A DNA stretch of 64,000 bases, taken from assembly GCA_025454915.1 (NCBI GenBank), contig JALONN010000013.1, positions 1-64,000 of the forward strand, written 5' to 3'. This DNA is from Raineya sp. (lineage in GTDB: Bacteria; Bacteroidota; Bacteroidia; Cytophagales; Thermonemataceae). The notes below the pieces were generated by a model. It made no database searches. It was not told the origin of the DNA and worked only from the letters and a program-made list of their open reading frames with translations. This document shows positions 53,169-62,562 of the stretch, one piece after another. Each line of letters opens with the position of its first letter. Position 1 is the first letter of the stretch. The position numbers were made by a program, and so were the translations under genes.

Positions 53169-54047
53169 ATGAAAAAAAGTGTTTTGTTCAGTTTTGTTCT
53201 TATTTCGATTTTATCTGTTGCGTTTATGAGTAAGCCCGCTTATCAGCTATTTGATGCCAAAGGCAAAAAAACAACTTATGATGCCCTTCTGGCTGAAGCA
53301 GAAAAAGCTGATATTGTGTTTTTTGGGGAATTGCATAACAACCCCATTTGCCATTGGTTGCAACTTCAGTTAGCCAAAGACTTGGCTTCCAAAAACAAAG
53401 AAAAATTAGTTTTTGGTGCTGAAATGTTTGAAGCAGACAATCAGCTTGTACTCAACGAATACCAAAATGGCTGGATTAAAGAAGCACACTTCACCAAAGA
53501 AGCCAAAATGTGGGATAATTACAAAACTGACTACAAACCTCTTTTAGACTTGTCTATCAAACAAAAAATTCCTTTTGTAGCTACCAATATTCCTCGCAGA
53601 TATGCCAATATGGTATCTCGTGAGGGTTTAGAAAGCCTAAATAAACTGGATGCAGAAGCAAAAAAATATATTGCCCCTTTGCCTATTGCCTTCGATGTTA
53701 CTTTACCTGCTTACGCCGAAATGGTAAAAATGGCAGGACATGGACAAATGGGTGGCAATGCAAAACCCGAATACTTTGCTCAGGCTCAGGCTATTAAAGA
53801 TGCTACAATGGCTCATTTTATTCTTAAAAACTGGCAAAAAGGCAAAATATTCTTACATTTCAATGGTTCGTACCACTCCGATAACTTTGAGAGCATTATT
53901 TGGTATCTCAAGAAACAGAATCCAAATCTCAAAATTGTAAGTATTGCAAGTGTTGAACAAGAATCTATCACAGAATTGGAGAAAACTAATCTGGAAAAAG
54001 GTAATTTTGTGTTGGCAATCCCTTCGGATATGACAAAAACTTATTAG
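53169..54047 (+). CDS. ChaN-like haem-binding family protein
   Basis: The 292-residue protein has a signal sequence (KKSVLFSFVLISILSVAF) and the ChaN fold pattern: VFFGELHNNPICHWLQLQL near residue 50, GAEMFEADNQLVLNEY, and TNIPRRYANMVSREG. These are Tiki/TraB-superfamily positions; E and H of GELHNN are conserved metal or haem ligands. Such proteins bind haem or act as metalloproteases in the periplasm. It lies apart, before a tandem pair of secreted genes. Confidence 0.85.
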   Translation: MKKSVLFSFVLISILSVAFMSKPAYQLFDAKGKKTTYDALLAEAEKADIVFFGELHNNPICHWLQLQLAKDLASKNKEKLVFGAEMFEADNQLVLNEYQNGWIKEAHFTKEAKMWDNYKTDYKPLLDLSIKQKIPFVATNIPRRYANMVSREGLESLNKLDAEAKKYIAPLPIAFDVTLPAYAEMVKMAGHGQMGGNAKPEYFAQAQAIKDATMAHFILKNWQKGKIFLHFNGSYHSDNFESIIWYLKKQNPNLKIVSIASVEQESITELEKTNLEKGNFVLAIPSDMTKTY

Positions 54048-54090
54048 TGGTGAATGCTAAATGATTAAATGAAGGTTTGAAAGTATTTTA

Positions 54091-54882
54091 ATGAAAATTT
54101 ACCTTATCATATTTTTATTTTTTTACTCTTGGGTGCAGTTAATTGCTCAGGATAGATTGGTTATTGCATATCAACAGTTTGGAGGGCTACATACTATACC
54201 TCCACTTGGTACAAGAACTACAGAATTTGTGTTTAAGCAAAAAGGTGATAAGTTTATTGCAAAAAATTATACTTTTTTTGATGCTACCTTTAAAGATTCA
54301 AAAAAGAAAAAAATCCGCTTTGAAAAGAAAAAAATAATCTCAAAATCAAAAATAGATAGTTTCATCAATCCTAAAACTCCAATTTATTTTAAAGATTTAG
54401 GTTTTAGTATAGAAGAAATTAAAGCAGAAACATCAAAGAAAGAAATTAAACTTTTACCTTCAACAGACTCACTTTTAAAAAACAATTTTCCTTTAAAATT
54501 TGACACCCTTGATTTTTGTTACTCACACAGATATGGTAAATATATGACTATATTCAATGATGGCTACTCTATCATCAGTTTTAACTACAATAAAAAATCT
54601 ATATATTATCATAATCAACAAGCAGAACAACTCATCAAAAATTTACAATATTACTTTAAAGCCTATATTATCTTAAAAGACCTAAATATTAAAGATTTTG
54701 AATACTATTTTGGAAAAGAGAAGGTATTAGATTGGTTTGTAACTTATTTGGATATAATTCAATGCGAAGACTATTATGCAAGTCTTTTTATGAAAGAAAA
54801 CCCTGAATACAACACAAGTTATTTTAAAAGAACAAAAAAAGGCTGGAATTTTGAAGAATACTTAAAGAAAATTAAAAACTAA
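54091..54882 (+). CDS. Secreted protein of unknown function (tandem copy 1)
   Basis: The 263-residue product has a signal peptide (MKIYLIIFLFFYSWVQLIAQ) and a Lys-rich, beta/alpha mature part. The C-terminal segment, with IQCEDYYASLFMKENPEYN and FKRTKKGWNFEEYL, is nearly identical to that of the next gene, while the middle differs. The two have no base between stop and start. No domain is recognised. The conserved N- and C-termini with a variable middle suggest duplication followed by divergence of the binding part. Confidence 0.78.
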   Translation: MKIYLIIFLFFYSWVQLIAQDRLVIAYQQFGGLHTIPPLGTRTTEFVFKQKGDKFIAKNYTFFDATFKDSKKKKIRFEKKKIISKSKIDSFINPKTPIYFKDLGFSIEEIKAETSKKEIKLLPSTDSLLKNNFPLKFDTLDFCYSHRYGKYMTIFNDGYSIISFNYNKKSIYYHNQQAEQLIKNLQYYFKAYIILKDLNIKDFEYYFGKEKVLDWFVTYLDIIQCEDYYASLFMKENPEYNTSYFKRTKKGWNFEEYLKKIKN

Positions 54883-55659
54883 ATGAAATACCTTTTTATC
54901 ATATTCCTGCTTTTTTGCTCTTGGGTTCAGGTAATTGCTCAGGACAGATTAGTTATTATTCAAGATTCTTATGGTATTGTAATTAAAGATTCAAAAGGGA
55001 AAGAAATTCAACCTATTAAAAGTGTTTCTTTCAAGAAAAGGAAAAATAATTTTGTTGCAAAAAAGTACATTTCTTATGGAGAAACAGGAAAGTTTACGAA
55101 AACTCAAACTATTCCTGCCATATTGTTGGAAGATTTTTTAAAATCAAAGTATCCAATTTCTTTAAAAACATTAGGCATTAGCGTTCAGGAGCTTAAAGAA
55201 TCTATTGATAAACAAAAAAGTAACATTCTTATTTCTACTCAAAACCTATTAACAGAAGACTATATTTTTAAATTCGATACACTAAAATTTTGCACAAATA
55301 ATAGATTTTCCAGATACTTTTCATCATGTAGTGGTAGAAAACTTGATATTTTGTATAATAATACTTCCATTTTTTCTTATTCTACTGATTATGAATTTAC
55401 TTTAAGAAATTTAGAGTCATATTTAAGAGCCTATATATTTTTGAAAAACATAAAATTAGAAGAGCAGATATATGTTTTTAATAAGGATATTATTGTAAAT
55501 TGGTTGATTCTTTACTTAGAAAATATCCAATGTGAAGATTATTATGCAAGCCTTTTTATGAAAGAAAATCCTGAATACAACAATAGCGTTTTTAAAAGAA
55601 CAAAAAAAGGCTGGAATTTTGAAAAATACTTGAAGAAAGTGAAAGGTAGTAAAAACTAA
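54883..55659 (+). CDS. Secreted protein of unknown function (tandem copy 2)
   Basis: The 258-residue paralog of the previous gene, starting at the very next base. Signal peptide MKYLFIIFLLFCSWVQVIAQ and C-terminal IQCEDYYASLFMKENPEYNN with FKRTKKGWNFEKYL are shared. The middle is unlike copy 1. It is the last of the unit, before a repeat-like spacer. Confidence 0.78.
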   Translation: MKYLFIIFLLFCSWVQVIAQDRLVIIQDSYGIVIKDSKGKEIQPIKSVSFKKRKNNFVAKKYISYGETGKFTKTQTIPAILLEDFLKSKYPISLKTLGISVQELKESIDKQKSNILISTQNLLTEDYIFKFDTLKFCTNNRFSRYFSSCSGRKLDILYNNTSIFSYSTDYEFTLRNLESYLRAYIFLKNIKLEEQIYVFNKDIIVNWLILYLENIQCEDYYASLFMKENPEYNNSVFKRTKKGWNFEKYLKKVKGSKN

Positions 55660-55697
55660 ACATAATATCATTCTTATTCTCATTCAAAACTATTAAA

Positions 55698-55730
55698 TTC
55701 TTGTGTCTAAGGTCTTGTTTCTTATATCAA
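55698..55730 (+). repeat. Interspersed intergenic repeat, copy B
   Basis: TTCTTGTGTCTAAGGTCTTG and the following bases match copy A near 49177. It lies between the second tandem secreted gene and the XRE/DUF955 regulator. Confidence 0.6.
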
Positions 55731-55765
55731 AAAATTTTAGCATTAACCCATTTACCCTTTAAAAA

Positions 55766-57244
55766 TTGACAGTTGCAAAAGAAAATATACGACTCACATT
55801 TGGTCTAAAAGTAAAGCAGTTACGCCAAGAAAAAGGTATTTCGTTATCCGAATTAGCCCATCAGACAGGCATTTCTGTTTCGTATCTCAATGAAATTGAA
55901 AAAGGAAAAAAATATCCTCAAACCGAAAAGATTGTAGTTTTAGCTGAAACTTTAGGGGTCAGTTACGACTGGCTGGTGTCCCTTAAACTCAATAAAAAAC
56001 TTGCTCCACTTGCCGATTTACTACAATCTAATTTTTTAAGTGAATTTCCTTTGGAAGTGTTTGGTATTGAGCCAGCTCAGTTTTTGGATATTCTGGCTAA
56101 TGCCCCCGAAAAAGTAGGAGCTTTTATTGGTACACTTGCCGAAATAGCCCGAAGCTATGATATGCAAATTGAGGAGTTTTATTTCTCTGTTTTGCGTTCT
56201 TATCAGGAGATGTACGAAAACTATTTTGAGGACTTGGAGCAGGAAGCCCAGCATTTCAGAGATATTCACAAGCTAAAGGAGAAAACCATTTTGGATATTG
56301 ATTTCTTAAAAGAAGTGCTTCTGAAAGACTATCATGTCCAGACCATAGAAACAGAGTTTGAACCTGCTCTTAAAAGTCTGCGTTCTTTGCTCAAAGGAAA
56401 TACATTACTCATTAATCAGAATTTAAGTGTTTCCCAAAAACGATTTGTACTCTGCCGAGAAATTGGTTTTGCTGTTTTAAAAATCAAAAAGCGTTCAGCG
56501 ACTTTTTCATGGGTAGAAGTTCGTTCCTTTGACGAAGTGCTGAACAATTTTAAAGCCTCTTATTTTGCTGGTGCATTACTTTTACCTCAAAATATGCTTT
56601 TCAATGACTTAAAAGGCTTTTTCAAACAAAAACAATTTGATGCTGACTACCTGATACGCCTCAATACACAATATCAGGTAACTCCTGAGACCCTGCTCTA
56701 CAGGTTTAGCAATTTACTACCCAAGTATTTTGGACTGAATGAATTGTTTTTCTTACGTTTTGATAATACTGATAAACAGTTTAATCTAACCAAAGAAATG
56801 CATATTTCGGGTTTACACAACCCTCATGCTTCAGCTCTTGAAGAGCATTATTGCAGACGTTGGATTTCGATTACTATTTTAGAAGATTTACAGAAACACC
56901 ATAAAAAAGATGCTGAAATTCTTTGTAAAGCTCAGATTTCAGAATACTACGATTCTCCAAACAGATATTTTGTACTGGCTATGGCTCGTTCTCTTTCTCC
57001 TACCCCAGCTCTTAGTAGTCTGGCAATAGGCATCAAGGTGAATGAACAAGCTGAAAAGATGATTCACTTTTTGGAAGATAAAAATCTGACTGTCAAAAAA
57101 GTAGGTGAAACATGCCAGCGTTGTTCGGCTACCGACTGTACAGAAAGGATGTCAGAGCCAAGTATTTTACTCAAAAAACAAGCTAAAAAAGCACGCAAAC
57201 AAGCTTTAGAAAAACTAACAACAAACCATATAGAGAATGCCTAA
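55766..57244 (+). CDS. XRE/DUF955-type regulator with TTG start
   Basis: The 492-residue protein has an N-terminal HTH_3 (about 15-65: ISLSELAHQTGISVSYLNEI) and a central IrrE/DUF955-like region where the HExxH motif is replaced by CREIGFAVL, so a peptidase role is doubtful. The C-terminus has a Cys-rich block (CQRCSATDC). This is the layout of ScfR/RamB-like short-chain fatty acid regulators, which sense acyl-CoA. A stop codon lies two codons before TTG at 55766 and no ATG precedes the HTH, so TTG is the start. The rluA-type gene overlaps its end by 8 bases. Confidence 0.87.
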   Translation: MTVAKENIRLTFGLKVKQLRQEKGISLSELAHQTGISVSYLNEIEKGKKYPQTEKIVVLAETLGVSYDWLVSLKLNKKLAPLADLLQSNFLSEFPLEVFGIEPAQFLDILANAPEKVGAFIGTLAEIARSYDMQIEEFYFSVLRSYQEMYENYFEDLEQEAQHFRDIHKLKEKTILDIDFLKEVLLKDYHVQTIETEFEPALKSLRSLLKGNTLLINQNLSVSQKRFVLCREIGFAVLKIKKRSATFSWVEVRSFDEVLNNFKASYFAGALLLPQNMLFNDLKGFFKQKQFDADYLIRLNTQYQVTPETLLYRFSNLLPKYFGLNELFFLRFDNTDKQFNLTKEMHISGLHNPHASALEEHYCRRWISITILEDLQKHHKKDAEILCKAQISEYYDSPNRYFVLAMARSLSPTPALSSLAIGIKVNEQAEKMIHFLEDKNLTVKKVGETCQRCSATDCTERMSEPSILLKKQAKKARKQALEKLTTNHIENA

Positions 57245-57962
57245 ATTAAATTTTGAAGACCTCATAATTTTTGAAAATGACGATTATGTACTCATCAACA
57301 AGCCACCACTCATGGCTACACTCGATGAACGTACTGAAGACAGAAAAACAACAAGTATCATTGCTTTGCTCAGAAACTATGAGCCAACCTATCAGATTTG
57401 CCACCGATTAGATAAAGAAACCTCTGGAGTACTTGCCATTGCCAAACATCCAGAAGCATACAGACATCTTTCTATGGCTTTTGAACGCCGAAAAGTACAA
57501 AAAGTATATCATGCTGTTTCTGAAGGTATCCACAATTTTGAAGCCCAAGAAGCTACTTTTCCCATTCTCAAACTCTCCAAAAAAGGAATGGTAACCATTG
57601 ATTTTAAGGAAGGTATGAAATCACATACCACCTTCCAGACACTTAGACATATAGGCAACTTCACACTCATTGAAGCCCGCCCCCATACAGGACGTATGCA
57701 CCAGATACGCATACACCTCAAAGCCCTAAAAGCTCCCATTGTTGCCGATGAAATGTATGGAGGTCAGTTTGTTTTTCTTTCAGAGTTTAAAAAGAAGTTC
57801 AATATCAAAAAAGAAGAAGATGAAATGCCTATTATGCAACGTGTTGCTTTACATGCATTTGCATTAAGTTTTGAAGGTATGAATGGTGAACAAATCTATC
57901 AGGAAGCGAGTTATCCTAAAGATTTTGCTGTTTTAGTGAAACTTTTAGAAAAATATGCTTAA
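57237..57962 (+). CDS. RluA-family pseudouridine synthase
   Basis: The 241-residue protein has the RluA-class motif HRLDKETSGVLAIAK with the catalytic Asp, and the later RPHTGRMHQIRIHLKAL block. No S4 domain is present. It isomerises uridine in rRNA or tRNA; which site is unknown. The gene overlaps the regulator gene by 8 bases, so expression is coupled. An unusual GAGCATTGAA/TTCAATGCTC hairpin (57963-57985) follows. Confidence 0.9.
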   Translation: MPKLNFEDLIIFENDDYVLINKPPLMATLDERTEDRKTTSIIALLRNYEPTYQICHRLDKETSGVLAIAKHPEAYRHLSMAFERRKVQKVYHAVSEGIHNFEAQEATFPILKLSKKGMVTIDFKEGMKSHTTFQTLRHIGNFTLIEARPHTGRMHQIRIHLKALKAPIVADEMYGGQFVFLSEFKKKFNIKKEEDEMPIMQRVALHAFALSFEGMNGEQIYQEASYPKDFAVLVKLLEKYA

Positions 57963-57985
57963 TTCAATGCTCAATGAGCATTGAA
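57963..57985 (+). other. Intergenic hairpin without T tract
   Basis: TTCAATGCTC pairs with GAGCATTGAA over a 3-base loop directly after the stop of the pseudouridine synthase gene. The lack of a T run argues against a simple terminator; it might stabilise the mRNA end. Confidence 0.6.
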
Positions 57986-58001
57986 CTATAAATATGAGAT
58001 A

Positions 58002-58694
58002 ATGATAAAAATATTAACTTTTATAAATCTATTCATATTATCCATTAGTTGGGGACAAACTGTTACATTAAAGTTTCACAGAGTCTTTCCAAACTTAAGG
58101 GATAGTATGAATTATGTTAAATTTGAAATCAATAATCAAAAATTTGGAGAAAAAGATTCTGTCATTAAATTACAAATTAATAAGTACGGACTTGATAAAT
58201 GTAAGGCGATTATTGCCCATGATACTCTAAATTTCTTAACTAAATTCATAGAAAATGAATTATATGAAATTGAACAAGGTTGTTGCTGTGCAGCATTTAT
58301 ATTTAAAGCTCATAAAAATCCAAGAAGAGGTACTATTACATTTAGAAACAGAACAAAAGCTGATTTAGGTTTGATAATTGCCGAAGCAAATATTGATACT
58401 GTAAAAGCAAAAACAAATAAAACAACTTTTGCTTCAGAATCAGCAATGTGTTATTTTAAACCTTGTAGTATTTTAATAACAAAAACAGAATATATGTCTC
58501 CAAAGTACGACTACAATTCTGATAATAGAGATTATGAAACATTGTGGAAAGAACAAGAAAAATTGATTTTAGCTTCTACTTGGTTTCATTTTCTGCATGG
58601 TGAAAAAATCGAAGTTTTTTATAGTTCAAAACATCATAAATTAAAAATAAAGTTAAAAGGATATTTACAAAAACATGAGTATAAAAATAATTAA
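58002..58694 (+). CDS. Secreted protein of unknown function
   Basis: From the ATG giving MIKILTFINLFIL, the 230-residue product has a signal peptide ending near SWGQ and a mature part with a Cys-rich knot (EIEQGCCCAAFIF, later CYFKPCSIL) that may form disulphides. A TTG 21 bases upstream is less likely. No family is recognised. It stands alone between two spacers. Confidence 0.7.
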   Translation: MIKILTFINLFILSISWGQTVTLKFHRVFPNLRDSMNYVKFEINNQKFGEKDSVIKLQINKYGLDKCKAIIAHDTLNFLTKFIENELYEIEQGCCCAAFIFKAHKNPRRGTITFRNRTKADLGLIIAEANIDTVKAKTNKTTFASESAMCYFKPCSILITKTEYMSPKYDYNSDNRDYETLWKEQEKLILASTWFHFLHGEKIEVFYSSKHHKLKIKLKGYLQKHEYKNN

Positions 58695-58740
58695 CTGCTC
58701 ACTTTAAAATCATCACTCATCACTGATAATTCATAATTAT

Positions 58741-60891
58741 ATGATTGACTACCAAATCCAAGACCAGATTGCTATTATAGCCTTTAATATGGAGAATGCT
58801 CCCATGAACGTTCTCAACGAAGAATCTATCAAAGCTTTTGACGAAGCCACATCCAAAGCCATTGAAGATTCCAATGTAAAAGGGATTATCATTACCTCTC
58901 ACAAAAAGGAGTTTGTAGCAGGTGCTGACCTCAATATGCTTCTCAAAAATGCTACTTTAGAGCAGGGTTATGAAATGATTAGCCACTTGCACAAAGTTTT
59001 CAGAAAATATGAAGCCTGCAAAAAGCCTGTAGTGGCTGCCATCAATGGTACAGCTTTGGGTGGTGGGTATGAGGTTTGTTTGGCTTGCCATTATAGAATT
59101 GCTTTAAACGACCCCAAAATTCAAATCGGTTTGCCCGAAGTACTCATTGGTTTATTCCCTGGTGGTGGTGGTACACAACGCCTGCCTCGTATGATAGGCA
59201 CCGAAAAATCGCTTCCGTTGCTTTTAGAAGGCAGAAAATTAAATCCTGAAAAAGCCCTGAAAGAAGGCTTGGTAAATGAATTGGCTTACTCTAAAGAAGA
59301 ACTTTTAGAAAAGGCTAAAAATTGGATTTTAGCAAACCCCAGAGCATTACAGCCTTGGGATGAACTGGATAAGAAAGGAAATGTGGTAGGTGTTCAAAGC
59401 TACAAAGTTCCTGGTGGTAATGTACAATCGCCTAAAGGTGTACAAACTTTCATTGCAGGTACAGCCCTTTTACAAGGCAAAACACAAGGCAATTATCCTG
59501 CTCCACAAGCTATTATGGAGTGTGTGTATGAAGGTTTGCAGGTTTCTATTGAGCATGGTTTAGCCATTGAAGCCAAACACTTTGCTCGTATCAGCCAAAC
59601 CAAAGAAGCAAAAAATATGATTCGTACACTCTTTTTTGCTATGGGAGAGGCAAATAAGGGTGCAGCTCGTCCTAAAGATATCCCTGCTACGGATGTAAAG
59701 AAGGTAGGTATTTTAGGGGCTGGAATGATGGGAGCTGGTATTGCTTACGTTTCGGCTGTGGCTGGTCTGGAAGTAGTTTTAAAAGATGTAAGTCTGGAAT
59801 CTGCTGAAAAAGGAAAAGATTATTCAAGAAATTTGCTTAAAAAAGAGTTAGAAAAAGGAAAATATACCCAAGAACAAGTTGAAACAGTTTTGGCTCGTAT
59901 CAAGGCTACTGCTGATGCCAAAGATTTAGAAGGCTCTGATTTGGTGATTGAAGCTGTTTTTGAGAACAGAGACCTGAAAGCTCAGGTAACACAAGAGGCA
60001 GAAGCATTTTTAACAGAAAAAGCTATTTTTGCTTCCAACACATCTACTTTACCCATTACAGGACTTGCAGAGGCATCCAAACGCCCTGAAAACTTCATTG
60101 GCTTGCATTTCTTCTCGCCAGTAGATAAAATGATGCTTGTCGAAATTATTACAGGCAAACAAACTTCTGCGTATGCCATTGCCCTCAGCATAGACTACGT
60201 GAAAAAAATCAAGAAAACACCTATTGTAGTGAACGACAGCAGAGGTTTTTATACTTCTCGTGTATTTGGAACGTACACTTCAGAAAGTATTACCATGCTT
60301 TCAGAAGGCATTAGCCCCAGCCTCATTGAGGCAGCAGGCAAAGGAGCAGGAATGCCTGTAGGTGGTTTGGATGTTTCGGATGCCGTAGCCCTCGATTTGA
60401 TGTATAAAATCTATCTTCAAACCGAAAAAGACATGGGTATCAAGATTACGGACACCGCTGATGGAAAAGTGGTGAAGAAATTTGTAGAAGAATTGGGTCG
60501 TGTAGGTAAAAAAGATAAAAAAGGCTTTTACGAATACCCTGAAGATGAACCCAAACGTCTGTGGAGTGGTCTTGCAGAACATTTCCCTGTAGCCAAAGAA
60601 CAGCCCAGCCTTGAAGAAGCTAAGAAGCGTATTTTATACAGACAGGTACTTGAAACCATCAAATGTTTTGAAGAAAATGTGGTTACCAACGTTCGTGATG
60701 CAGATGTAGGTTCTATTTTGGCTTGGGGCTTCCCTCCTTATACGGGTGGTGCTTTGTCGTTTGTAGATTACATAGGTATTGAAAATTTTGTAAAAGAAGC
60801 TGATCGTCTGGCAGATACCTACGGCGAACGTTTCCGCCCTACTGCCCGCCTGCGTGAAATGGCTCAAAAGAAACAAGGTTTTCATGGATAG
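58741..60891 (+). CDS. Fatty acid beta-oxidation multifunctional protein (FadB/FadJ type)
   Basis: The 716-residue protein has an N-terminal enoyl-CoA hydratase domain (GIIITSHKKEFVAGADLNML; catalytic-type Glu in NGTALGGGYEVCLAC and IGLPEVLIGLFPGGGG) and a C-terminal 3-hydroxyacyl-CoA dehydrogenase: NAD motif GILGAGMMGAGIAYVSA, catalytic His in FIGLHFFSPVDKM and the C-terminal domain. It carries out hydration and NAD-linked oxidation of enoyl-CoA. With the acyl-CoA dehydrogenase elsewhere in the window it would serve fatty-acid breakdown; the thiolase is not here. It is a single-gene unit with a strong terminator. Confidence 0.95.
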   Translation: MIDYQIQDQIAIIAFNMENAPMNVLNEESIKAFDEATSKAIEDSNVKGIIITSHKKEFVAGADLNMLLKNATLEQGYEMISHLHKVFRKYEACKKPVVAAINGTALGGGYEVCLACHYRIALNDPKIQIGLPEVLIGLFPGGGGTQRLPRMIGTEKSLPLLLEGRKLNPEKALKEGLVNELAYSKEELLEKAKNWILANPRALQPWDELDKKGNVVGVQSYKVPGGNVQSPKGVQTFIAGTALLQGKTQGNYPAPQAIMECVYEGLQVSIEHGLAIEAKHFARISQTKEAKNMIRTLFFAMGEANKGAARPKDIPATDVKKVGILGAGMMGAGIAYVSAVAGLEVVLKDVSLESAEKGKDYSRNLLKKELEKGKYTQEQVETVLARIKATADAKDLEGSDLVIEAVFENRDLKAQVTQEAEAFLTEKAIFASNTSTLPITGLAEASKRPENFIGLHFFSPVDKMMLVEIITGKQTSAYAIALSIDYVKKIKKTPIVVNDSRGFYTSRVFGTYTSESITMLSEGISPSLIEAAGKGAGMPVGGLDVSDAVALDLMYKIYLQTEKDMGIKITDTADGKVVKKFVEELGRVGKKDKKGFYEYPEDEPKRLWSGLAEHFPVAKEQPSLEEAKKRILYRQVLETIKCFEENVVTNVRDADVGSILAWGFPPYTGGALSFVDYIGIENFVKEADRLADTYGERFRPTARLREMAQKKQGFHG

Positions 60892-60898
60892 TTTTAAA

Positions 60899-60928
60899 GG
60901 AATGTGTTTTAAAACACATTCCTTTTTT
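60899..60928 (+). terminator. Intrinsic terminator of the beta-oxidation gene
   Basis: A 12-bp perfect stem (GGAATGTGTTTT and AAAACACATTCC) with no spacer, then six T's. Confidence 0.92.
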
Positions 60929-60932
60929 ATTT

Positions 60933-61001
60933 CATTCTGAACATAGCCAAGAATCTACTCACTACTTCTTTTTTTCATTCCGAACACAGTGAGGAATCTA
61001 C
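60933..61001 (+). repeat. Two copies of CATTCTGAAC-type intergenic repeat
   Basis: CATTCTGAACATAGCCAAGA then ATCTAC at 60933-60958, and CATTCCGAACACAGTGAGGA then ATCTAC at 60976-61001, 43 bases apart in the same orientation. They match a family of CATTCTGAAC...GAATCT repeats frequent in Bacteroidota spacers. Confidence 0.75.
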
Positions 61002-61054
61002 ACCTCTTGATTTTGTTTAGATTTTTTATTATGTTGTAGTTAAAATTTTATGCT

Positions 61055-61741
61055 ATGAAAAACTCATTTATCTTGTTCTTTATATTTTGTGTTTTATTTC
61101 ATTCAAATGCTCAAAAAAACATAAAAACTTATGAAACTATCTTGAAATTTGACAAAGTAATTGTAGTTTGTGATAGTTTGAATGTTAAAATTATTGTTCA
61201 GGATATAGATAAAAGAGCCTTTCAGATATTTTGGGGACAGTTGAAATATCAAGAACAAAATAAATATCAAGTAATTATCAATCAATATGCTGATTTTGGT
61301 GTTATGAAGCCTTATGATTATGAAAATATTAAAAGTTTTAAGATTCATCTAAGACATCAAGATTCCAATTTAGTATCAAAAATCAAAGTTCGTTCAAAAT
61401 ATAATTCTGTTTACACTGATTTAATTCTTGATAAGCAAGAGACCAATATTCCTATTCCTAAATATCAGAACATTATCAATCAAAATTTGATTGAAGTTAT
61501 TTATGTAACATTCTATCTGCCTTATGAAAATACGATAACTACTCAAAACATTCATTTCAAAGTAAGTAAAAGTGGTTATGATGCTGATATACAAGGAGGA
61601 TTAAGTCAAAATTTACAAAATTTATCTTATAAAGATTTTTATATTTATTATGATAAAGATATCTTGATTTTAGATAGCGATATTTATTATTATGGTGTTG
61701 GTGTTATAAAAAACTTAATTCTTAAACAAGTAAAAAAATAA
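61055..61741 (+). CDS. Secreted protein of unknown function
   Basis: The 228-residue product has a signal peptide (MKNSFILFFIFCVLFHSNAQ). The mature part is rich in Tyr, Asn, Ile and Lys and predicted mostly beta strand. No family is recognised. It precedes, by 4 bases, a small unknown gene, so the three genes here (with the next two) may share a message. Confidence 0.7.
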   Translation: MKNSFILFFIFCVLFHSNAQKNIKTYETILKFDKVIVVCDSLNVKIIVQDIDKRAFQIFWGQLKYQEQNKYQVIINQYADFGVMKPYDYENIKSFKIHLRHQDSNLVSKIKVRSKYNSVYTDLILDKQETNIPIPKYQNIINQNLIEVIYVTFYLPYENTITTQNIHFKVSKSGYDADIQGGLSQNLQNLSYKDFYIYYDKDILILDSDIYYYGVGVIKNLILKQVKK

Positions 61742-61745
61742 CTTT

Positions 61746-62024
61746 ATGTCCCCTATCACCTTCAACAGCCATTATGAACTTGCTGGTGGCTATTTCGATA
61801 AAGATGAACAAGGCTGGTGTGCCTCGTATGTACATATTATCTGCGAAGATGGCATCCATATCAAATTCAGAGAGTATTATGATGCCAATGGCATTATCCG
61901 TTCCGATTATAGCTCAGAAGGTACAATTCAAGAAGTACGAGGGGGTATTGTATTTATTTTACTCAAAAACGGAAGAATATTGCGTTTTTCTTTGGAGCAT
62001 AACAAACTAGAAGAAGTTTCATAA
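61746..62024 (+). CDS. Small cytosolic protein of unknown function
   Basis: A 92-residue, mostly beta-strand product (YFDKDEQGWCASYVHIICED, EVRGGIVFILLKNGRILRFS). No signal. The stop overlaps the next start by one base (TAATG). I do not recognise it; it may form a unit with the following gene. Confidence 0.7.
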   Translation: MSPITFNSHYELAGGYFDKDEQGWCASYVHIICEDGIHIKFREYYDANGIIRSDYSSEGTIQEVRGGIVFILLKNGRILRFSLEHNKLEEVS

Positions 62025-62494
62025 TGGAAGGTTTTATAGAAACACTTTTACAAATTCAGTCTTTTTTCTTTCAGGCTACTACAACCAAAGATACTCAGGG
62101 TTGGAATGCTCAAGGCAATGGCATTGTTACCGTTTCCAGCCCTGAAAAAGATATTGTTATTTTTGAAGAGTCAGGACTTTTAAGCCTTCCAAATCAGCCC
62201 AAACAGTTTAAATGCCATAATGTTTATCGTTGGACTTTTGAAACAGAAAAACGTATTAAGTTAGAACATTTACGTTTTGGAGAAGAAAACCCTGTATATT
62301 TATTTCATCTAGTATATCAAGATACAGATACTTTCTCATCCATCTGCCCTCATGTGTGTGATAAAGACTTATATACAGCTCATTTACAATGTACTCCCAA
62401 ACGCATTGTATTGGTTTGGGAAATAAAAGGAGACACCAAAAATGAAAAAATAGAGTATCATTATTCTACTACAAAAATTTTTGCCCCTCATTAA
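62024..62494 (+). CDS. Hypothetical protein, coupled to upstream gene
   Basis: The 156-residue product has no signal and is beta-rich (VSSPEKDIVIFEESG, LEHLRFGEENPVYLFHLVYQ). The TAATG overlap with the preceding gene implies a shared function. The C-terminal part has several Cys and His (CPHVCDKDLYTAHLQCTPK) which could bind metal. Family unknown. Confidence 0.7.
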   Translation: MEGFIETLLQIQSFFFQATTTKDTQGWNAQGNGIVTVSSPEKDIVIFEESGLLSLPNQPKQFKCHNVYRWTFETEKRIKLEHLRFGEENPVYLFHLVYQDTDTFSSICPHVCDKDLYTAHLQCTPKRIVLVWEIKGDTKNEKIEYHYSTTKIFAPH

Positions 62495-62562
62495 AAGCCC
62501 CTAAATTATTCGTATCTTGCGGGATATTTTAACCAAAATTATCCTTTTATTTTTTTATTTGT

